From Chitinophagaceae bacterium (GTDB taxonomy: Bacteria > Bacteroidota > Bacteroidia > Chitinophagales > Chitinophagaceae), in NCBI GenBank assembly GCA_016719015.1, contig JADKAZ010000001.1, positions 1,178,001-1,242,000 of the forward strand: 64,000 nt of DNA, in the 5' to 3' direction. Within the stretch, counting starts at the first letter, position 1; each line of letters opens with the position of its first letter. The position numbers were made by a program, and so were the translations under genes. Shown here piece after piece: positions 50,906 through 59,806 of the stretch. The notes below the pieces were generated by a model. That model searched no databases. It was not told the DNA's origin and saw only the letters and a list, made by a program, of their open reading frames with translations.

Positions 50906-51961
50906 ATGAACATCAGGGCCTTTAAATACCTTTCTCCACTCATAATTTATTTGGGAGCATTCTGGTCGTTCAGCACTACTGGCTGGCAGGTATGGTTACC
51001 TATTGTGTGGGCATGGATAATCATCCCACTTGCAGAATTGCTGATCAAACCGGTTCCTTCAAATATGAGTGCGGCAGAAGAAGAGCTGGCCAAAAAAGAA
51101 AGAACATATGATTTCTTATTATACTTTATTGTTATTCTCCAATATTCTTTGCTTATAAAATTTTTGCTCGCCATGTCGTTAGATGAAATGACCGGGGCAG
51201 ATATTGCAGGCCGTATTTGGGTAATGGGCTTATTATGTGGCACTTTTGGCATCAATGTAGGACATGAACTGGGGCATCGGGTGAATACATTTGAGCAAGT
51301 TTTAGCAAAGGCCTTATTACTTACTTCTCTTTATATGCACTTTTTTACAGAACATAATAAAGGACATCACAAAAGGGTGGCCACACCCGAAGATCCAAGT
51401 AGTGCAAGATATGGAGAGCCGGTTTACACTTTTTATTTCCGCACCATCTTCTTCAGCTATATCAGTGCCTGGCATATTGCCAATGATGAAGTAAGAAAGA
51501 AAGGAAAGCCAGTGTTTTCTCTATACAATGAAATGGTTCAATATTCTTTAATTCAACTTGCATTTATTGCATTTATATTCTTTTTATTTAGCGGATTAGT
51601 ATTGCTTTATTTCCTCGCTGCTGCAATGATTGGCATTTTACTATTAGAAACCGTAAACTATATTGAACATTATGGGCTGCAACGAAAACCAACCGGGGAC
51701 GGTAGATACGAAAGAGCCATGCCGGAACATAGCTGGAACAGCGATCATGTAATAGGAAGGTTAATGCTATTTGAACTCAGCCGTCATAGTGACCACCACT
51801 ACCTTGCCAGCCGTAAATACCAGGTACTGCGCCATCATGATGCTTCTCCACAAATGCCTACCGGGTATCCTGGTATGATGATACTTTCTTTATTTCCACC
51901 TGCCTGGTTTTATGTGATGAACCGGCGGATAAAGAAACTTCAATCCGTAAAAACAGTTTAA
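50906..51961 (+). CDS. alkB: AlkB-like alkane 1-monooxygenase
   Basis: 351-aa di-iron membrane hydroxylase. Four to six helices and the His boxes GHELGHR, EHNKGHHKR, and SRHSDHHYLASRKYQ, together with LETVNYIEHYGLQR between them, as in AlkB. It would hydroxylate the end of an alkane or another long chain. No rubredoxin gene lies beside it, so the electron donor is elsewhere; substrate not certain. Confidence 0.88.
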   Translation: MNIRAFKYLSPLIIYLGAFWSFSTTGWQVWLPIVWAWIIIPLAELLIKPVPSNMSAAEEELAKKERTYDFLLYFIVILQYSLLIKFLLAMSLDEMTGADIAGRIWVMGLLCGTFGINVGHELGHRVNTFEQVLAKALLLTSLYMHFFTEHNKGHHKRVATPEDPSSARYGEPVYTFYFRTIFFSYISAWHIANDEVRKKGKPVFSLYNEMVQYSLIQLAFIAFIFFLFSGLVLLYFLAAAMIGILLLETVNYIEHYGLQRKPTGDGRYERAMPEHSWNSDHVIGRLMLFELSRHSDHHYLASRKYQVLRHHDASPQMPTGYPGMMILSLFPPAWFYVMNRRIKKLQSVKTV

Positions 51962-52154
51962 CTCTTTGGCCCCGGGAGCACTATTCCCTAGAACCTGCAT
52001 TTCGCATTGCCTTTTGGCAGAGGTAGATATTCCAGGTAAAATCCCTTTTTTATAAGATGGTCTAAAAAAAACCTCTTGGTAGACCGATTTATATTAAAAA
52101 ATAAAATACATTGAGTAGTCAACTTTCTACACACAAAATCAAATCAATTTTATT

Positions 52155-53129
52155 GTGAAGAAATCTCTTGTATTGCTGGCCACCGGAGCATTCCTACTCA
52201 GTATAGGATGTAACAAATCTTCTTCCCCAAACGATGATTCGCTCAACAAAGAAGAGCCAACTGCCACACAGCGGCAATGTGCTGCTGATGATGTTTTAAA
52301 AGAAGATCTGAAAGCTGATCCTACTTTACAACAACGTATGGATGCTATTGAAGATTTTACCCGCCAGGTGGAAATGAACCCTTCTGCTTACCGGTTGGTA
52401 AATGGCGTTGTTGAAATTCCGGTTGTTTTTAATGTATTATACAAAACTGCTGCTCAGAATGTATCACTAGCTCAATTGCAATCACAAATAGATGTATTAA
52501 ACGAAGACTTCTCTGCAACGAATACGGATTACAATCTTACCCCCACATATAATAGCGTTAAATCCGGCAACATTGCTGTACGTTTTGTACTGGATGCAGT
52601 TGTACGAAAATCCACTACCACAACAAGCTGGAGTACAAATAATGCAATGAAAAAAAGTCCAAAAGGAATTGCCCCTACCAGCCCTACCACCAAGCTCAAT
52701 ATCTGGGTTTGTAATATGGGGGGTGGCATTTTAGGGTATGCTCAATTTCCTGGTGGCAGTTCTGCTACCGACGGTGTTGTATTGGATGATAATGCAACTG
52801 GAAGAACAGGAACAGCCGCTGCGCCTTTTAATAAAGGAAGAACTGCAACACATGAGGTTGGTCATTGGTTAAACCTTCGTCATATTTGGGGTGATGCCAC
52901 TTGTGGTACTGATCTGGTGGGTGATACACCCACCCATAATACAGCCAACTATGGTTGCCCTGCTTCTGGCCATACCAGCACTTGCACAGGTAACCCTGTT
53001 GAAATGACGATGAACTATATGGATTATACTGATGATGCCTGTATGTATATGTTTAGTGCTGGCCAGGAAACAAGAATGCTCGCAGTTTTTGCTGTTGGTG
53101 GTCCAAGAAATAGTTTTGCTCAGCCATAA
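52155..53129 (+). CDS. M43-like (pappalysin) zinc metalloprotease lipoprotein
   Basis: 324 aa from a GTG start, lipobox LSIGC (Cys about 19). The catalytic motif is HEVGHWLNLRH (233-243) with a Met-turn MNYMDYTDDACMYMFSAGQ, as in the pappalysin family of metzincins. The Gly usually found in HExxHxxGxxH is Asn here. A pro-region-like N-terminal part of about 60 residues comes first. Secreted or surface protease. Confidence 0.88.
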   Translation: MKKSLVLLATGAFLLSIGCNKSSSPNDDSLNKEEPTATQRQCAADDVLKEDLKADPTLQQRMDAIEDFTRQVEMNPSAYRLVNGVVEIPVVFNVLYKTAAQNVSLAQLQSQIDVLNEDFSATNTDYNLTPTYNSVKSGNIAVRFVLDAVVRKSTTTTSWSTNNAMKKSPKGIAPTSPTTKLNIWVCNMGGGILGYAQFPGGSSATDGVVLDDNATGRTGTAAAPFNKGRTATHEVGHWLNLRHIWGDATCGTDLVGDTPTHNTANYGCPASGHTSTCTGNPVEMTMNYMDYTDDACMYMFSAGQETRMLAVFAVGGPRNSFAQP

Positions 53130-53145
53130 TAAATTAATTTTCAAT

Positions 53146-53181
53146 AAAAAAGCTGCTTCGTATATGACGAAGCAGCTTTTT
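53146..53181. terminator. Bidirectional terminator
   Basis: AAAAAGCTGCTTCGT, ATATG, ACGAAGCAGCTTTTTT between the convergent protease and cytochrome genes. Confidence 0.9.
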
Positions 53182-53201
53182 TATTATCCGAAAGAAAAGT
53201 A

Positions 53202-53618
53202 TTATTGTTTTGCATTAGCCTTTATATAGGCTTCAACCTGTCTTGTTTCATCACCAGAAAGCTTTGCCTTGGGCGCCATTGCTTTCAAAATGCCATCCCA
53301 TTGATTTGCTGTATAATCGCCGGTATTTTTTAATGCATGGCATTTGCCGCATTTTGTTACAAAAACATTTTTGCCGTTATCCATCATGGTCATGGGCGGG
53401 GGTGTTCCGCCCTGTTTCTCCTCTTCTTTTTTCTTTGCTTCAATATCCGCCTGTATTTTTTCTGCGGTAGCCGGCCTCATGTCTGTGTCGCTCTTTACTG
53501 TTTCAGTTTTTGTTTCCGTTTTTTCAGGAGTACTGGTTCCCGTTGTTGGTACAGTTTTTTTACTACAGGCTATAATTCCCATGGCACTAATGAAAGAGAG
53601 CAGAATGATTTTCTTCAT
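53202..53618 (-). CDS. Monoheme cytochrome c lipoprotein
   Basis: 138 aa, lipobox GIIAC (Cys about 18), a low-complexity linker rich in Thr, Lys and Glu, then a c-type cytochrome domain with one heme-binding CGKCH (about 90-94) and a distal Met likely in LKAMAPKAKLS. Small periplasmic electron carrier; partner oxidase or reductase not in the window. Confidence 0.88.
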   Translation of the reverse strand: MKKIILLSFISAMGIIACSKKTVPTTGTSTPEKTETKTETVKSDTDMRPATAEKIQADIEAKKKEEEKQGGTPPPMTMMDNGKNVFVTKCGKCHALKNTGDYTANQWDGILKAMAPKAKLSGDETRQVEAYIKANAKQ

Positions 53619-53656
53619 ACTGATAAAATTTTTTAAGAAATTAAATATACAGCTAT

Positions 53657-54928
53657 TCAGGAAATTGATGGGCCGCCAAAATAGCTGTGAATGGTAGCAG
53701 GCAAATTAATTCCATCGGCAGTCTGGTTATTCTCCAATAAACAGGCAATGATTCGTGGCAAAGCCAGTGAGCTTCCATTTAATGTATGCACCAACTGCGA
53801 TTTTCCGTTACTGTCTTTATAACGGATCTTCATCCTGTTACTTTGAAAAGCTTCGAAATTAGAAACAGAACTTACTTCCAGCCAACGTTCCTGTGCAGCA
53901 CTATACACTTCAAAATCATAGGTAAGTGCAGACGCAAAACTCATATCGCCGCCACACAACCTAAGAATGCGGTAAGGAAGTTCCAGTGTGTTCAATAGTT
54001 TTTCAACATGATTAACCATTTCATCCAGCACAGCATAACTTTTATCCGGATGAGCAATCTGTACCAGTTCAACTTTTTCAAACTGGTGTACACGGTTCAG
54101 GCCACGGACATCTTTTCCAAAACTTCCGGCTTCTCTTCTGAAGCAGGGAGAATAAGCCGTCATTTTAATGGGCAGGCTATCTTCTTTTACCATTTCATCC
54201 CGGTAAATATTGGTGATCGGCACTTCAGACGTTGGTATCATGTAAAATTTATCTTCCTGCATAAAATACATCTGGCCTTCCTTATCCGGAAGCTGGCCTG
54301 TTCCATATGCCGATGCTTCATTCACCATAAAAGGCGGATGATATTCGGTGTAACCTGCTGCAGTATTAAAATCTAAAAAATATTGAATCAATGCCCTTTG
54401 GAGTTTTGCTCCCTGTCCTTTGAACAAGGCAAAACCGCTACCGGTAATTTTTGCCCCGGTTTCAAAATCGACAATGTCATATTTCTTGATCAGATCCCAA
54501 TGAGGAACGGCGCCGGCTGGCAACTGTGGCTTTATGCCACCTTCTTTTACCACTATATTTTCAGCAGGTGTTTTACCAACAGGCACCAATACAGATGGAA
54601 GATTTGGAAGCAGTATCAACTCATCATGCAATTGTTTCTCAACAGCAGCTAATTTTTCAGAAATAGGTTGCAACGATGATTTTAATGCCGCCACTTCTTG
54701 TTTTTTTGCTTCCGCCTCTTCTTTCTGACCTTTTGCCATCAATCCACCAATCTCTTTAGAAGTGCTATTCACTTTTGCCTGGTTATTATCAAACTCCAAC
54801 TGAAGCCGTTTTCTTTCATCATCCAGTAAGATAATTGCATCGACCAATTGCGCCTCACTAAAGTGCTTAATAGATAATCGTTCTTTTACTTCCTGCGGAT
54901 TCTGTCGTAATACCTGTAACTGCAACAT
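53657..54928 (-). CDS. serS: Seryl-tRNA synthetase
   Basis: The ATG at 54928 (423 aa) is the family start (MLQLQVLRQNPQEVKERL); the frame extends to 55018, but a -7 box lies in the extension. N-terminal coiled-coil arm (about 30-100) and class II core with motif 2 SPCFRREAGSFGKDVRGLNRVHQFEKVE (split here by description: FRREAG and RVHQFEKVE) and motif 3 GSSLALPRIIACLLE. Charges tRNA-Ser. Confidence 0.95.
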   Translation of the reverse strand: MLQLQVLRQNPQEVKERLSIKHFSEAQLVDAIILLDDERKRLQLEFDNNQAKVNSTSKEIGGLMAKGQKEEAEAKKQEVAALKSSLQPISEKLAAVEKQLHDELILLPNLPSVLVPVGKTPAENIVVKEGGIKPQLPAGAVPHWDLIKKYDIVDFETGAKITGSGFALFKGQGAKLQRALIQYFLDFNTAAGYTEYHPPFMVNEASAYGTGQLPDKEGQMYFMQEDKFYMIPTSEVPITNIYRDEMVKEDSLPIKMTAYSPCFRREAGSFGKDVRGLNRVHQFEKVELVQIAHPDKSYAVLDEMVNHVEKLLNTLELPYRILRLCGGDMSFASALTYDFEVYSAAQERWLEVSSVSNFEAFQSNRMKIRYKDSNGKSQLVHTLNGSSLALPRIIACLLENNQTADGINLPATIHSYFGGPSIS

Positions 54929-54947
54929 GTTGATTTCAATTTTGCCG

Positions 54948-54955
54948 CAAAGATA
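54948..54955 (-). promoter_or_regulatory. -7 element for serS
   Basis: TATCTTTG on the minus strand, exact TAnnTTTG, 19 nt before the serS ATG. It supports the start at 54928. Confidence 0.5.
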
Positions 54956-54996
54956 AAGGAGAAGACAGAAGTGAAAGGCAGAAGAGCCGCTGCTCT

Positions 54997-55004
54997 TATC
55001 TTTG
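54997..55004 (+). promoter_or_regulatory. -7 element for the gene at 55009
   Basis: TATCTTTG on the plus strand, exact match, 4 nt before the ATG at 55009. It mirrors the serS element, forming a divergent promoter pair. The close start would mean a leaderless or nearly leaderless mRNA. Confidence 0.35.
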
Positions 55005-55008
55005 CCGG

Positions 55009-55359
55009 ATGATTGCAAATGATGATTTACAACAGCGGTGGTGGAGCCTCGAGGCCAAATTGGTGGAACGGTTCGGAAAAAAACCTGATTTGGAAACAGT
55101 GCTGTTTCTTATCGGCGTTCAGGAATTCGGAGATATCAAAGAAAAATTTACTAAAGAACAGAAGCAGGACTTGATGCATGTGGCTGTTTGCAGTCTGTTG
55201 TCTGGCAGCGGCTATTATGAATTAGAAAGTGTGGATAGGGATGGATGGCCACATTTTAAACAGCTAAAACCAATGCCAGATATGAATGCAATCGAACAGG
55301 AAAATTTTCTGAAAGATCATATCTTACTTTATTTTGAAGAAAATGGTTTTAACGATTAA
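55009..55359 (+). CDS. Conserved small cytosolic protein, unknown function
   Basis: 116 aa, no signal or membrane helix, mostly helical: QQRWWSLEAKLVERFGKKPD, a hydrophobic GVQEFGDIKEKFTKEQKQDL and an acidic C-terminus. It is upstream of the cyclophilin gene by 9 nt, so likely cotranscribed. I do not recognise a family. Confidence 0.75.
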   Translation: MIANDDLQQRWWSLEAKLVERFGKKPDLETVLFLIGVQEFGDIKEKFTKEQKQDLMHVAVCSLLSGSGYYELESVDRDGWPHFKQLKPMPDMNAIEQENFLKDHILLYFEENGFND

Positions 55360-55368
55360 AGGAATACT

Positions 55369-56067
55369 ATGAAAAGAATACTATTATTACTGATCTCTTC
55401 CTTTTTTACTGTTGCTTTATTTGCGCAAAAAGACTCTACTGTTACTAAGAAGGATCGAAAAAAAGATGTGCTGCTGCAAACAAGTATGGGTGATATTACC
55501 ATTCGATTATCTGATTCAACACCGCTGCACCGGGATAATTTTTTGAAATTGGTGAAAGTGGGCTTCTATGATAGTTTACTTTTTCACAGGGTAATAAAAG
55601 ATTTTATGATCCAGGGTGGCGACCCTGATAGTAAAAATGCCAAGTCCGGCCAGCAATTAGGTTCTGGAGACCTGGGATATATGATTCCTTCAGAGTTCAG
55701 ACCATCCCTTTTTCACAAGAGAGGGGTTATCGCCGCAGCGAGGGATAATAATCCGGAAAAAGCAAGCAGTGCCAGCCAATTTTATTTGACACAAGGAAAA
55801 GCATTTACCGATGCCGGTTTAGATTCTATAGAAATAAATCGCTTGCAGGGAAGAAAAATTCCTGCCGCATACAGAGATATATATAAAACAACTGGCGGCA
55901 CACCCCAACTGGACCAAAACTATACAGTCTTTGGCGAAGTAGTAAAGGGGTTAGAGGTGATTGATAAAATTGCAGCAGTTAAAACCAGTAAAGGAAGCGA
56001 CAGAGACAGGCCAATTGCCGATGTAAGAATCATAAAAGCGAAATTGATTAAAAGGAAAAAGAAGTGA
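55369..56067 (+). CDS. Secreted peptidyl-prolyl isomerase, cyclophilin type
   Basis: 232 aa with signal peptide ending near ALFAQ. Cyclophilin fold: YDSLLFHRVIKDFMIQGGDP, ASSASQFYLTQGK and NYTVFGEVVKGLEVIDKIA are the family blocks, with the catalytic Arg in FHRVI. About 50 residues are inserted between the two C-terminal blocks. Folds exported proteins in the periplasm. Confidence 0.93.
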   Translation: MKRILLLLISSFFTVALFAQKDSTVTKKDRKKDVLLQTSMGDITIRLSDSTPLHRDNFLKLVKVGFYDSLLFHRVIKDFMIQGGDPDSKNAKSGQQLGSGDLGYMIPSEFRPSLFHKRGVIAAARDNNPEKASSASQFYLTQGKAFTDAGLDSIEINRLQGRKIPAAYRDIYKTTGGTPQLDQNYTVFGEVVKGLEVIDKIAAVKTSKGSDRDRPIADVRIIKAKLIKRKKK

Positions 56068-56085
56068 TCTCATTTATTTTATAAA

Positions 56086-56118
56086 AAATCCTCATTCGTT
56101 TAAAACGAATGAGGATTT
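56086..56118. terminator. Bidirectional terminator
   Basis: AAATCCTCATTCGTTT, AA, AACGAATGAGGATTT between the convergent cyclophilin and receptor genes. Confidence 0.85.
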
Positions 56119-56139
56119 CTATTTAATACATATAAGCTA

Positions 56140-58602
56140 TTACTGTTGTCCCATTCCGCCACCATTTTCCGTACGTTTCGTTTCCTCTTCTACAGCAGAT
56201 TTCCTCTGTCTTGCACCTTTTACCTGGCTATTACCAAAACGGTAGTTGAAATTTAATTTGTATTGAGGAATCTCTCCTTGTCCTCTAAAAGTACTATTTA
56301 CCCCGGCAAAGTCTGTGGAACCGGCCCACTTCATCGTCTGGAAAACATCACTCATGGCTGCCTTAATTGTTCCTTTTCCTTTAAACAATGTTTTTTGCAA
56401 TCCAATATCCACTGTACCCATTGAAGTTGTTTTAAACACACCTTGCCAAACAGATGGAGAAATAAACAATCCGCTTAATTCACCAGTCCATCCTTTGCCT
56501 AAGTTGAAACTGTTTTGCATAAAGTATGTAAATGAAAATACTTTCAGATCAACCTTACGGTTACCACCACCAAAGTCAGCTACATAATGTGAGTAGTTTG
56601 CATTCGTTGTGGCAAAGAAGCTATACCATTTGTATTGAAAAGGATAACTGATACTAAGGCTTACTATATCCTGGTTAGCCAGGTTCCTTTTTGTTAGAAA
56701 TCCTTTTGTTTTATCGATTGTATCAGGTATCTGCGCAAAAATATCATTTACACGACTGTAGTTCAATTTAGTGGTAAGCTTGTATTTATAAATATTAGTG
56801 ATGCTGAAGCTATTGGTGTATTGTGGTCGCAGCTCTGTATTACCTTTCATGAAAGTATATTCATTTAATTTAAATTCAAATGGATTCAAATCCTGGTAAG
56901 CAGGACGGTCAATACGTCGGCTGTAGGCAATTGTCCATTGCTTCATCGGGTTTTTGTTGAACGTCAATGCAGCACTTGGAAAAAGATCAGTGTAGTCTCT
57001 TTTAAAAGTTGAATCATACCCTATCCAGTTGCTGGTCACTTTTTTAAATCCTGTTGATATACCTCTTGAATGGGTATTCTCTGCCCGCAAACCAAACTGA
57101 ATCATTATTCCTTTCTTCAGTTGTTTGTTATAGTTCACATACAGGGCATTGATATTTTCTTTATAATCAAACCTGTTACTTTTTGCTGTGTCTAATACTT
57201 TACTATTGGTAAAAACATCGTAACGTTTAAAATCATTATCTGTATTTACTATACCAACTTTTCCACCAATAGCCAGGCGGCCACCTTTAAAATTTTGCTC
57301 ATAGTCTGTTTTAATAGAATACAAATCAATATTAGTGGGTGAAAGCATATTGTAAATAACCCGGCTGGTTTCTGTAGTGCCATCAGCGAGGTAATAGTAA
57401 TTAGGCTGATATTGGTTTGACCTGATCTTGAAGAAACCATAATCAGCATCAATATTTAATTCTGTACCCCCGGTAACGGCATAACGGTAATTCAGGTTAG
57501 CATTCATATTATTTCTTTCCATTTCGTTGGTGTTCGTTGCTTTCAGGATCTTTACCAACTGATTGGTGGGTATATATGTAAAATACATCGGGCCGGAAGT
57601 GCTAATGTCATTGTTAGCAATGTTGCCGCTAACAACAGCTCCTATTGTGCTTTTAGCATTAATAAAATAATCTATCCCGCCTTTAAACCCATGCGTATTG
57701 TTTTTAAAAGAAATTTTATTGGTTTGAGTGAATAAGGTATCAAACTGGTTTTTCTCTGATGTCATCGTCATCAGGTTTTTACCATTGTTATAATTATAGG
57801 TACCAAATATGTTGATGCTTTTATTACGATGATTCAGATTTAATCCCCCATTGTATTTTGGATAAACACCCTGAACAAAGCCTAAATTAACAGAGCCATT
57901 CGTCCCGAAGGTTTTATTTTTCTTTAATTTGATATTGATAATACCCGCATTACCAGCCGCTTCATATTTTGCAGAAGGATTAGTAATAATTTCTATTGCT
58001 TCTATTTGTGCTGACTGAAGGCTCTTTAAATAATTTGCTAAATCAGCACCAGAAAGTGGTGAGGGTTTACCATCTATAAAAACCTGAACACCATTTTTAC
58101 CAGCCAGGCTTACGTTATCATCTTTATCGATCATTACCCCCGGACTTCTGCGAAGTAATTCTAATGCATCATATCCAACTGCATTGATAGTGCCTTCTAC
58201 ATTTAGAATGGTCTTATCCGCTTTTACTTCAATCATTTGTTTTTTGGCCGTAACGGTCACTTCCTTTAAATCTCCTTTTGCCTTGGAAATCGTAATATCG
58301 GGAATGGTAATACCTGAACCCGACAATTCAAAAGGCTGTGAATACGCTGTTTGAAAACCCACATATGAAGCACTGACCAAATAACTGCCGGCTTGCGGAG
58401 CAGATACAGTGTAACGACCTTTGTCGCTTGTAACTACCAATTTTACTACTGAAGAATCTTTTGCCTTTAAAAGGGATACAGTTGTTTTATCAAGCCCTTT
58501 ACCTTGTGGGTCTTTTACCACACCGGTAATTTGCTGTGCCTGCACAGTTGCCGCTACTAACACTAATCCGGTAAAAATCATAACTAACTTTCTCATTTTC
58601 AA
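56140..58602 (-). CDS. Outer-membrane receptor-like barrel protein
   Basis: 820 aa (start at 58602 or 58596). Signal peptide ends near VQAQ, followed by a carboxypeptidase-regulatory-like domain (about 24-110), a short plug (YDALELLRRSPGVMIDKDDN, GKNGVQVFIDGKPSPLSGADL) and a long barrel of the outer membrane protein beta-barrel family. The tail is Glu/Arg/Gly-rich (NGGGMGQQ) and not a typical terminal strand. The family includes TonB-dependent receptor relatives of unknown ligand. A promoter with a dyad operator is directly upstream. Confidence 0.88.
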   Translation of the reverse strand: MKMRKLVMIFTGLVLVAATVQAQQITGVVKDPQGKGLDKTTVSLLKAKDSSVVKLVVTSDKGRYTVSAPQAGSYLVSASYVGFQTAYSQPFELSGSGITIPDITISKAKGDLKEVTVTAKKQMIEVKADKTILNVEGTINAVGYDALELLRRSPGVMIDKDDNVSLAGKNGVQVFIDGKPSPLSGADLANYLKSLQSAQIEAIEIITNPSAKYEAAGNAGIINIKLKKNKTFGTNGSVNLGFVQGVYPKYNGGLNLNHRNKSINIFGTYNYNNGKNLMTMTSEKNQFDTLFTQTNKISFKNNTHGFKGGIDYFINAKSTIGAVVSGNIANNDISTSGPMYFTYIPTNQLVKILKATNTNEMERNNMNANLNYRYAVTGGTELNIDADYGFFKIRSNQYQPNYYYLADGTTETSRVIYNMLSPTNIDLYSIKTDYEQNFKGGRLAIGGKVGIVNTDNDFKRYDVFTNSKVLDTAKSNRFDYKENINALYVNYNKQLKKGIMIQFGLRAENTHSRGISTGFKKVTSNWIGYDSTFKRDYTDLFPSAALTFNKNPMKQWTIAYSRRIDRPAYQDLNPFEFKLNEYTFMKGNTELRPQYTNSFSITNIYKYKLTTKLNYSRVNDIFAQIPDTIDKTKGFLTKRNLANQDIVSLSISYPFQYKWYSFFATTNANYSHYVADFGGGNRKVDLKVFSFTYFMQNSFNLGKGWTGELSGLFISPSVWQGVFKTTSMGTVDIGLQKTLFKGKGTIKAAMSDVFQTMKWAGSTDFAGVNSTFRGQGEIPQYKLNFNYRFGNSQVKGARQRKSAVEEETKRTENGGGMGQQ

Positions 58603-58623
58603 TACTCTTTATGGTTTGAACCA

Positions 58624-58655
58624 CAAAGATACCTTTGTGTCACACAATTGTAAAA
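58624..58655 (-). promoter_or_regulatory. Promoter with operator-like dyad in the spacer
   Basis: TTTT (58652-58655), exactly 20 nt, TATCTTTG (58624-58631). The spacer contains ACAATTGT (58644-58651), which has the TACA/TGTA-like core of BlaI/MecI-type operators; a repressor binding here would block the receptor gene (inference). Confidence 0.5.
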
Positions 58656-58729
58656 GCAATAACCGACAAATGGTGCAATTCATACCCTGAACGGCATTAT
58701 TTTTCCGGTGAACTGAAAATGACACCTAC

Positions 58730-58739
58730 TACAATTGTA
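58730..58739. promoter_or_regulatory. Second TACAATTGTA dyad
   Basis: TACAATTGTA, a perfect palindrome, shares ACAATTGTAAAA with 58644-58655, 87 bp apart. It lies 20 bp upstream of the gcvH promoter. Confidence 0.4.
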
Positions 58740-58759
58740 AAACAAGGCTTTAGGTGTAA

Positions 58760-58789
58760 TTTGTTTGTCGCCATTTTCCCTTAGGTTTG
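58760..58789 (+). promoter_or_regulatory. Promoter of gcvH
   Basis: TTTG (58760-58763), 18 nt, TAGGTTTG (58782-58789, exact TAnnTTTG); the start codon lies 19 nt downstream. Confidence 0.6.
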
Positions 58790-58808
58790 TAATTCAAAAT
58801 CGATAAAT

Positions 58809-59186
58809 ATGAATTTCCCCGCTAATCTCCGCTACACTAAAGACCACGAATGGGTAAGGCTGGAAGGCAAAGTGGCTACTATAGGCATTACAGACTTTGC
58901 TCAAAGAGAATTGGGTGATATTGTTTATGTAGAAGTGGATACTGTGGGAAAAGAACTGGAAGCCGGTGCGGTGTTCGGAACAGTGGAAGCTGTAAAGACA
59001 GTGTCCGATCTCTTTCTTCCCGTTAGCGGAACAATCACTGAATTAAATGCCCTTCTTGCCGGAAAACCCGAAGCGGTCAATAACGACCCTTACGGCGAGG
59101 GCTGGATGGTAAAAATGACTGTCGAAAACTCAGCTGATGTAGAAGCATTATTGGACGCAGCAGGTTACGAAGCTATAGTTGGCTAA
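58809..59186 (+). CDS. gcvH: Glycine cleavage system H protein
   Basis: 125-aa lipoyl carrier that shuttles the methylamine group between the P, T and L proteins. Normal length, with the lipoylated Lys63 in VEAVKTVSDL, and HEWVRLEGKVATIGITDFAQ at the start. No other gcv genes are close, as is common in Bacteroidota. Confidence 0.96.
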   Translation: MNFPANLRYTKDHEWVRLEGKVATIGITDFAQRELGDIVYVEVDTVGKELEAGAVFGTVEAVKTVSDLFLPVSGTITELNALLAGKPEAVNNDPYGEGWMVKMTVENSADVEALLDAAGYEAIVG

Positions 59187-59262
59187 ATCCAGATTTCTAA
59201 ACTCCCCGTAAATGAAGAAGATTCCAGTTCTCATCTTGATTACTGCGTTCTAACCAACTAAA

Positions 59263-59802
59263 TTGAACTCCAAACCCATATACAGCGAACAGGAGCTGGT
59301 GGCTTTGCTGCAACAGCGTAACGAAAAAGCCTTCGGATATTTGTACGACAATTATTCGGGTGCCTTGTATGGTATAGTTAAATCCATTGTTACAGACACA
59401 GAAATTGCCAATGATGTATTGCAGAATGTCTTTGTTAACATATGGAGAAAAATAGAGCTGTATGATGCACAAAAAGGAAGATTATTTACCTGGATGCTCA
59501 ACATAGCCCGAAATGCTGCCATAGACGAAGTGAGGTCAAAAGGTTTCAGGGATTCGCAAAAAAACCAATCTTTGAGTGAAAACATAAATTTTGAAGGTGC
59601 TGTAACTGCCCCGGCAATAGAGGATGTAGGACTTAAAAAAGTAGTGACAAAATTAAAAGGTGAATTGAGAGTGTTGGTTGATATGTCATATTTCCAGGGA
59701 TTTACCCATGAAGAAATTTCCAAAGCACTGGATATTCCTTTAGGAACTGTGAAAACAAGAATACGAAGTGCTTTAACACAATTAAGAACCATGATTCAAT
59801 AG
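59263..59802 (+). CDS. ECF-type RNA polymerase sigma factor
   Basis: 179 aa from a TTG start (no ATG is available nearby). Region 2 (AFGYLYDNYSGALYGIVKSI, NDVLQNVFVNIWRKIELYD, LFTWMLNIARNAAIDEVRSK) and region 4 (ELRVLVDMSYFQGFTHEEISKAL, LGTVKTRIRSAL). Followed after 4 nt by a membrane anti-sigma factor, so the two are coupled. It lies between gcvH and the VanZ-like gene. Confidence 0.9.
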   Translation: MNSKPIYSEQELVALLQQRNEKAFGYLYDNYSGALYGIVKSIVTDTEIANDVLQNVFVNIWRKIELYDAQKGRLFTWMLNIARNAAIDEVRSKGFRDSQKNQSLSENINFEGAVTAPAIEDVGLKKVVTKLKGELRVLVDMSYFQGFTHEEISKALDIPLGTVKTRIRSALTQLRTMIQ

Positions 59803-59806
59803 TAAA

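Noticed and set aside
52070..52110. Hairpin GGTCTA/TAGACC before the metalloprotease gene
   Set aside because: Only six base pairs with a 15-nt loop; it could easily be chance.
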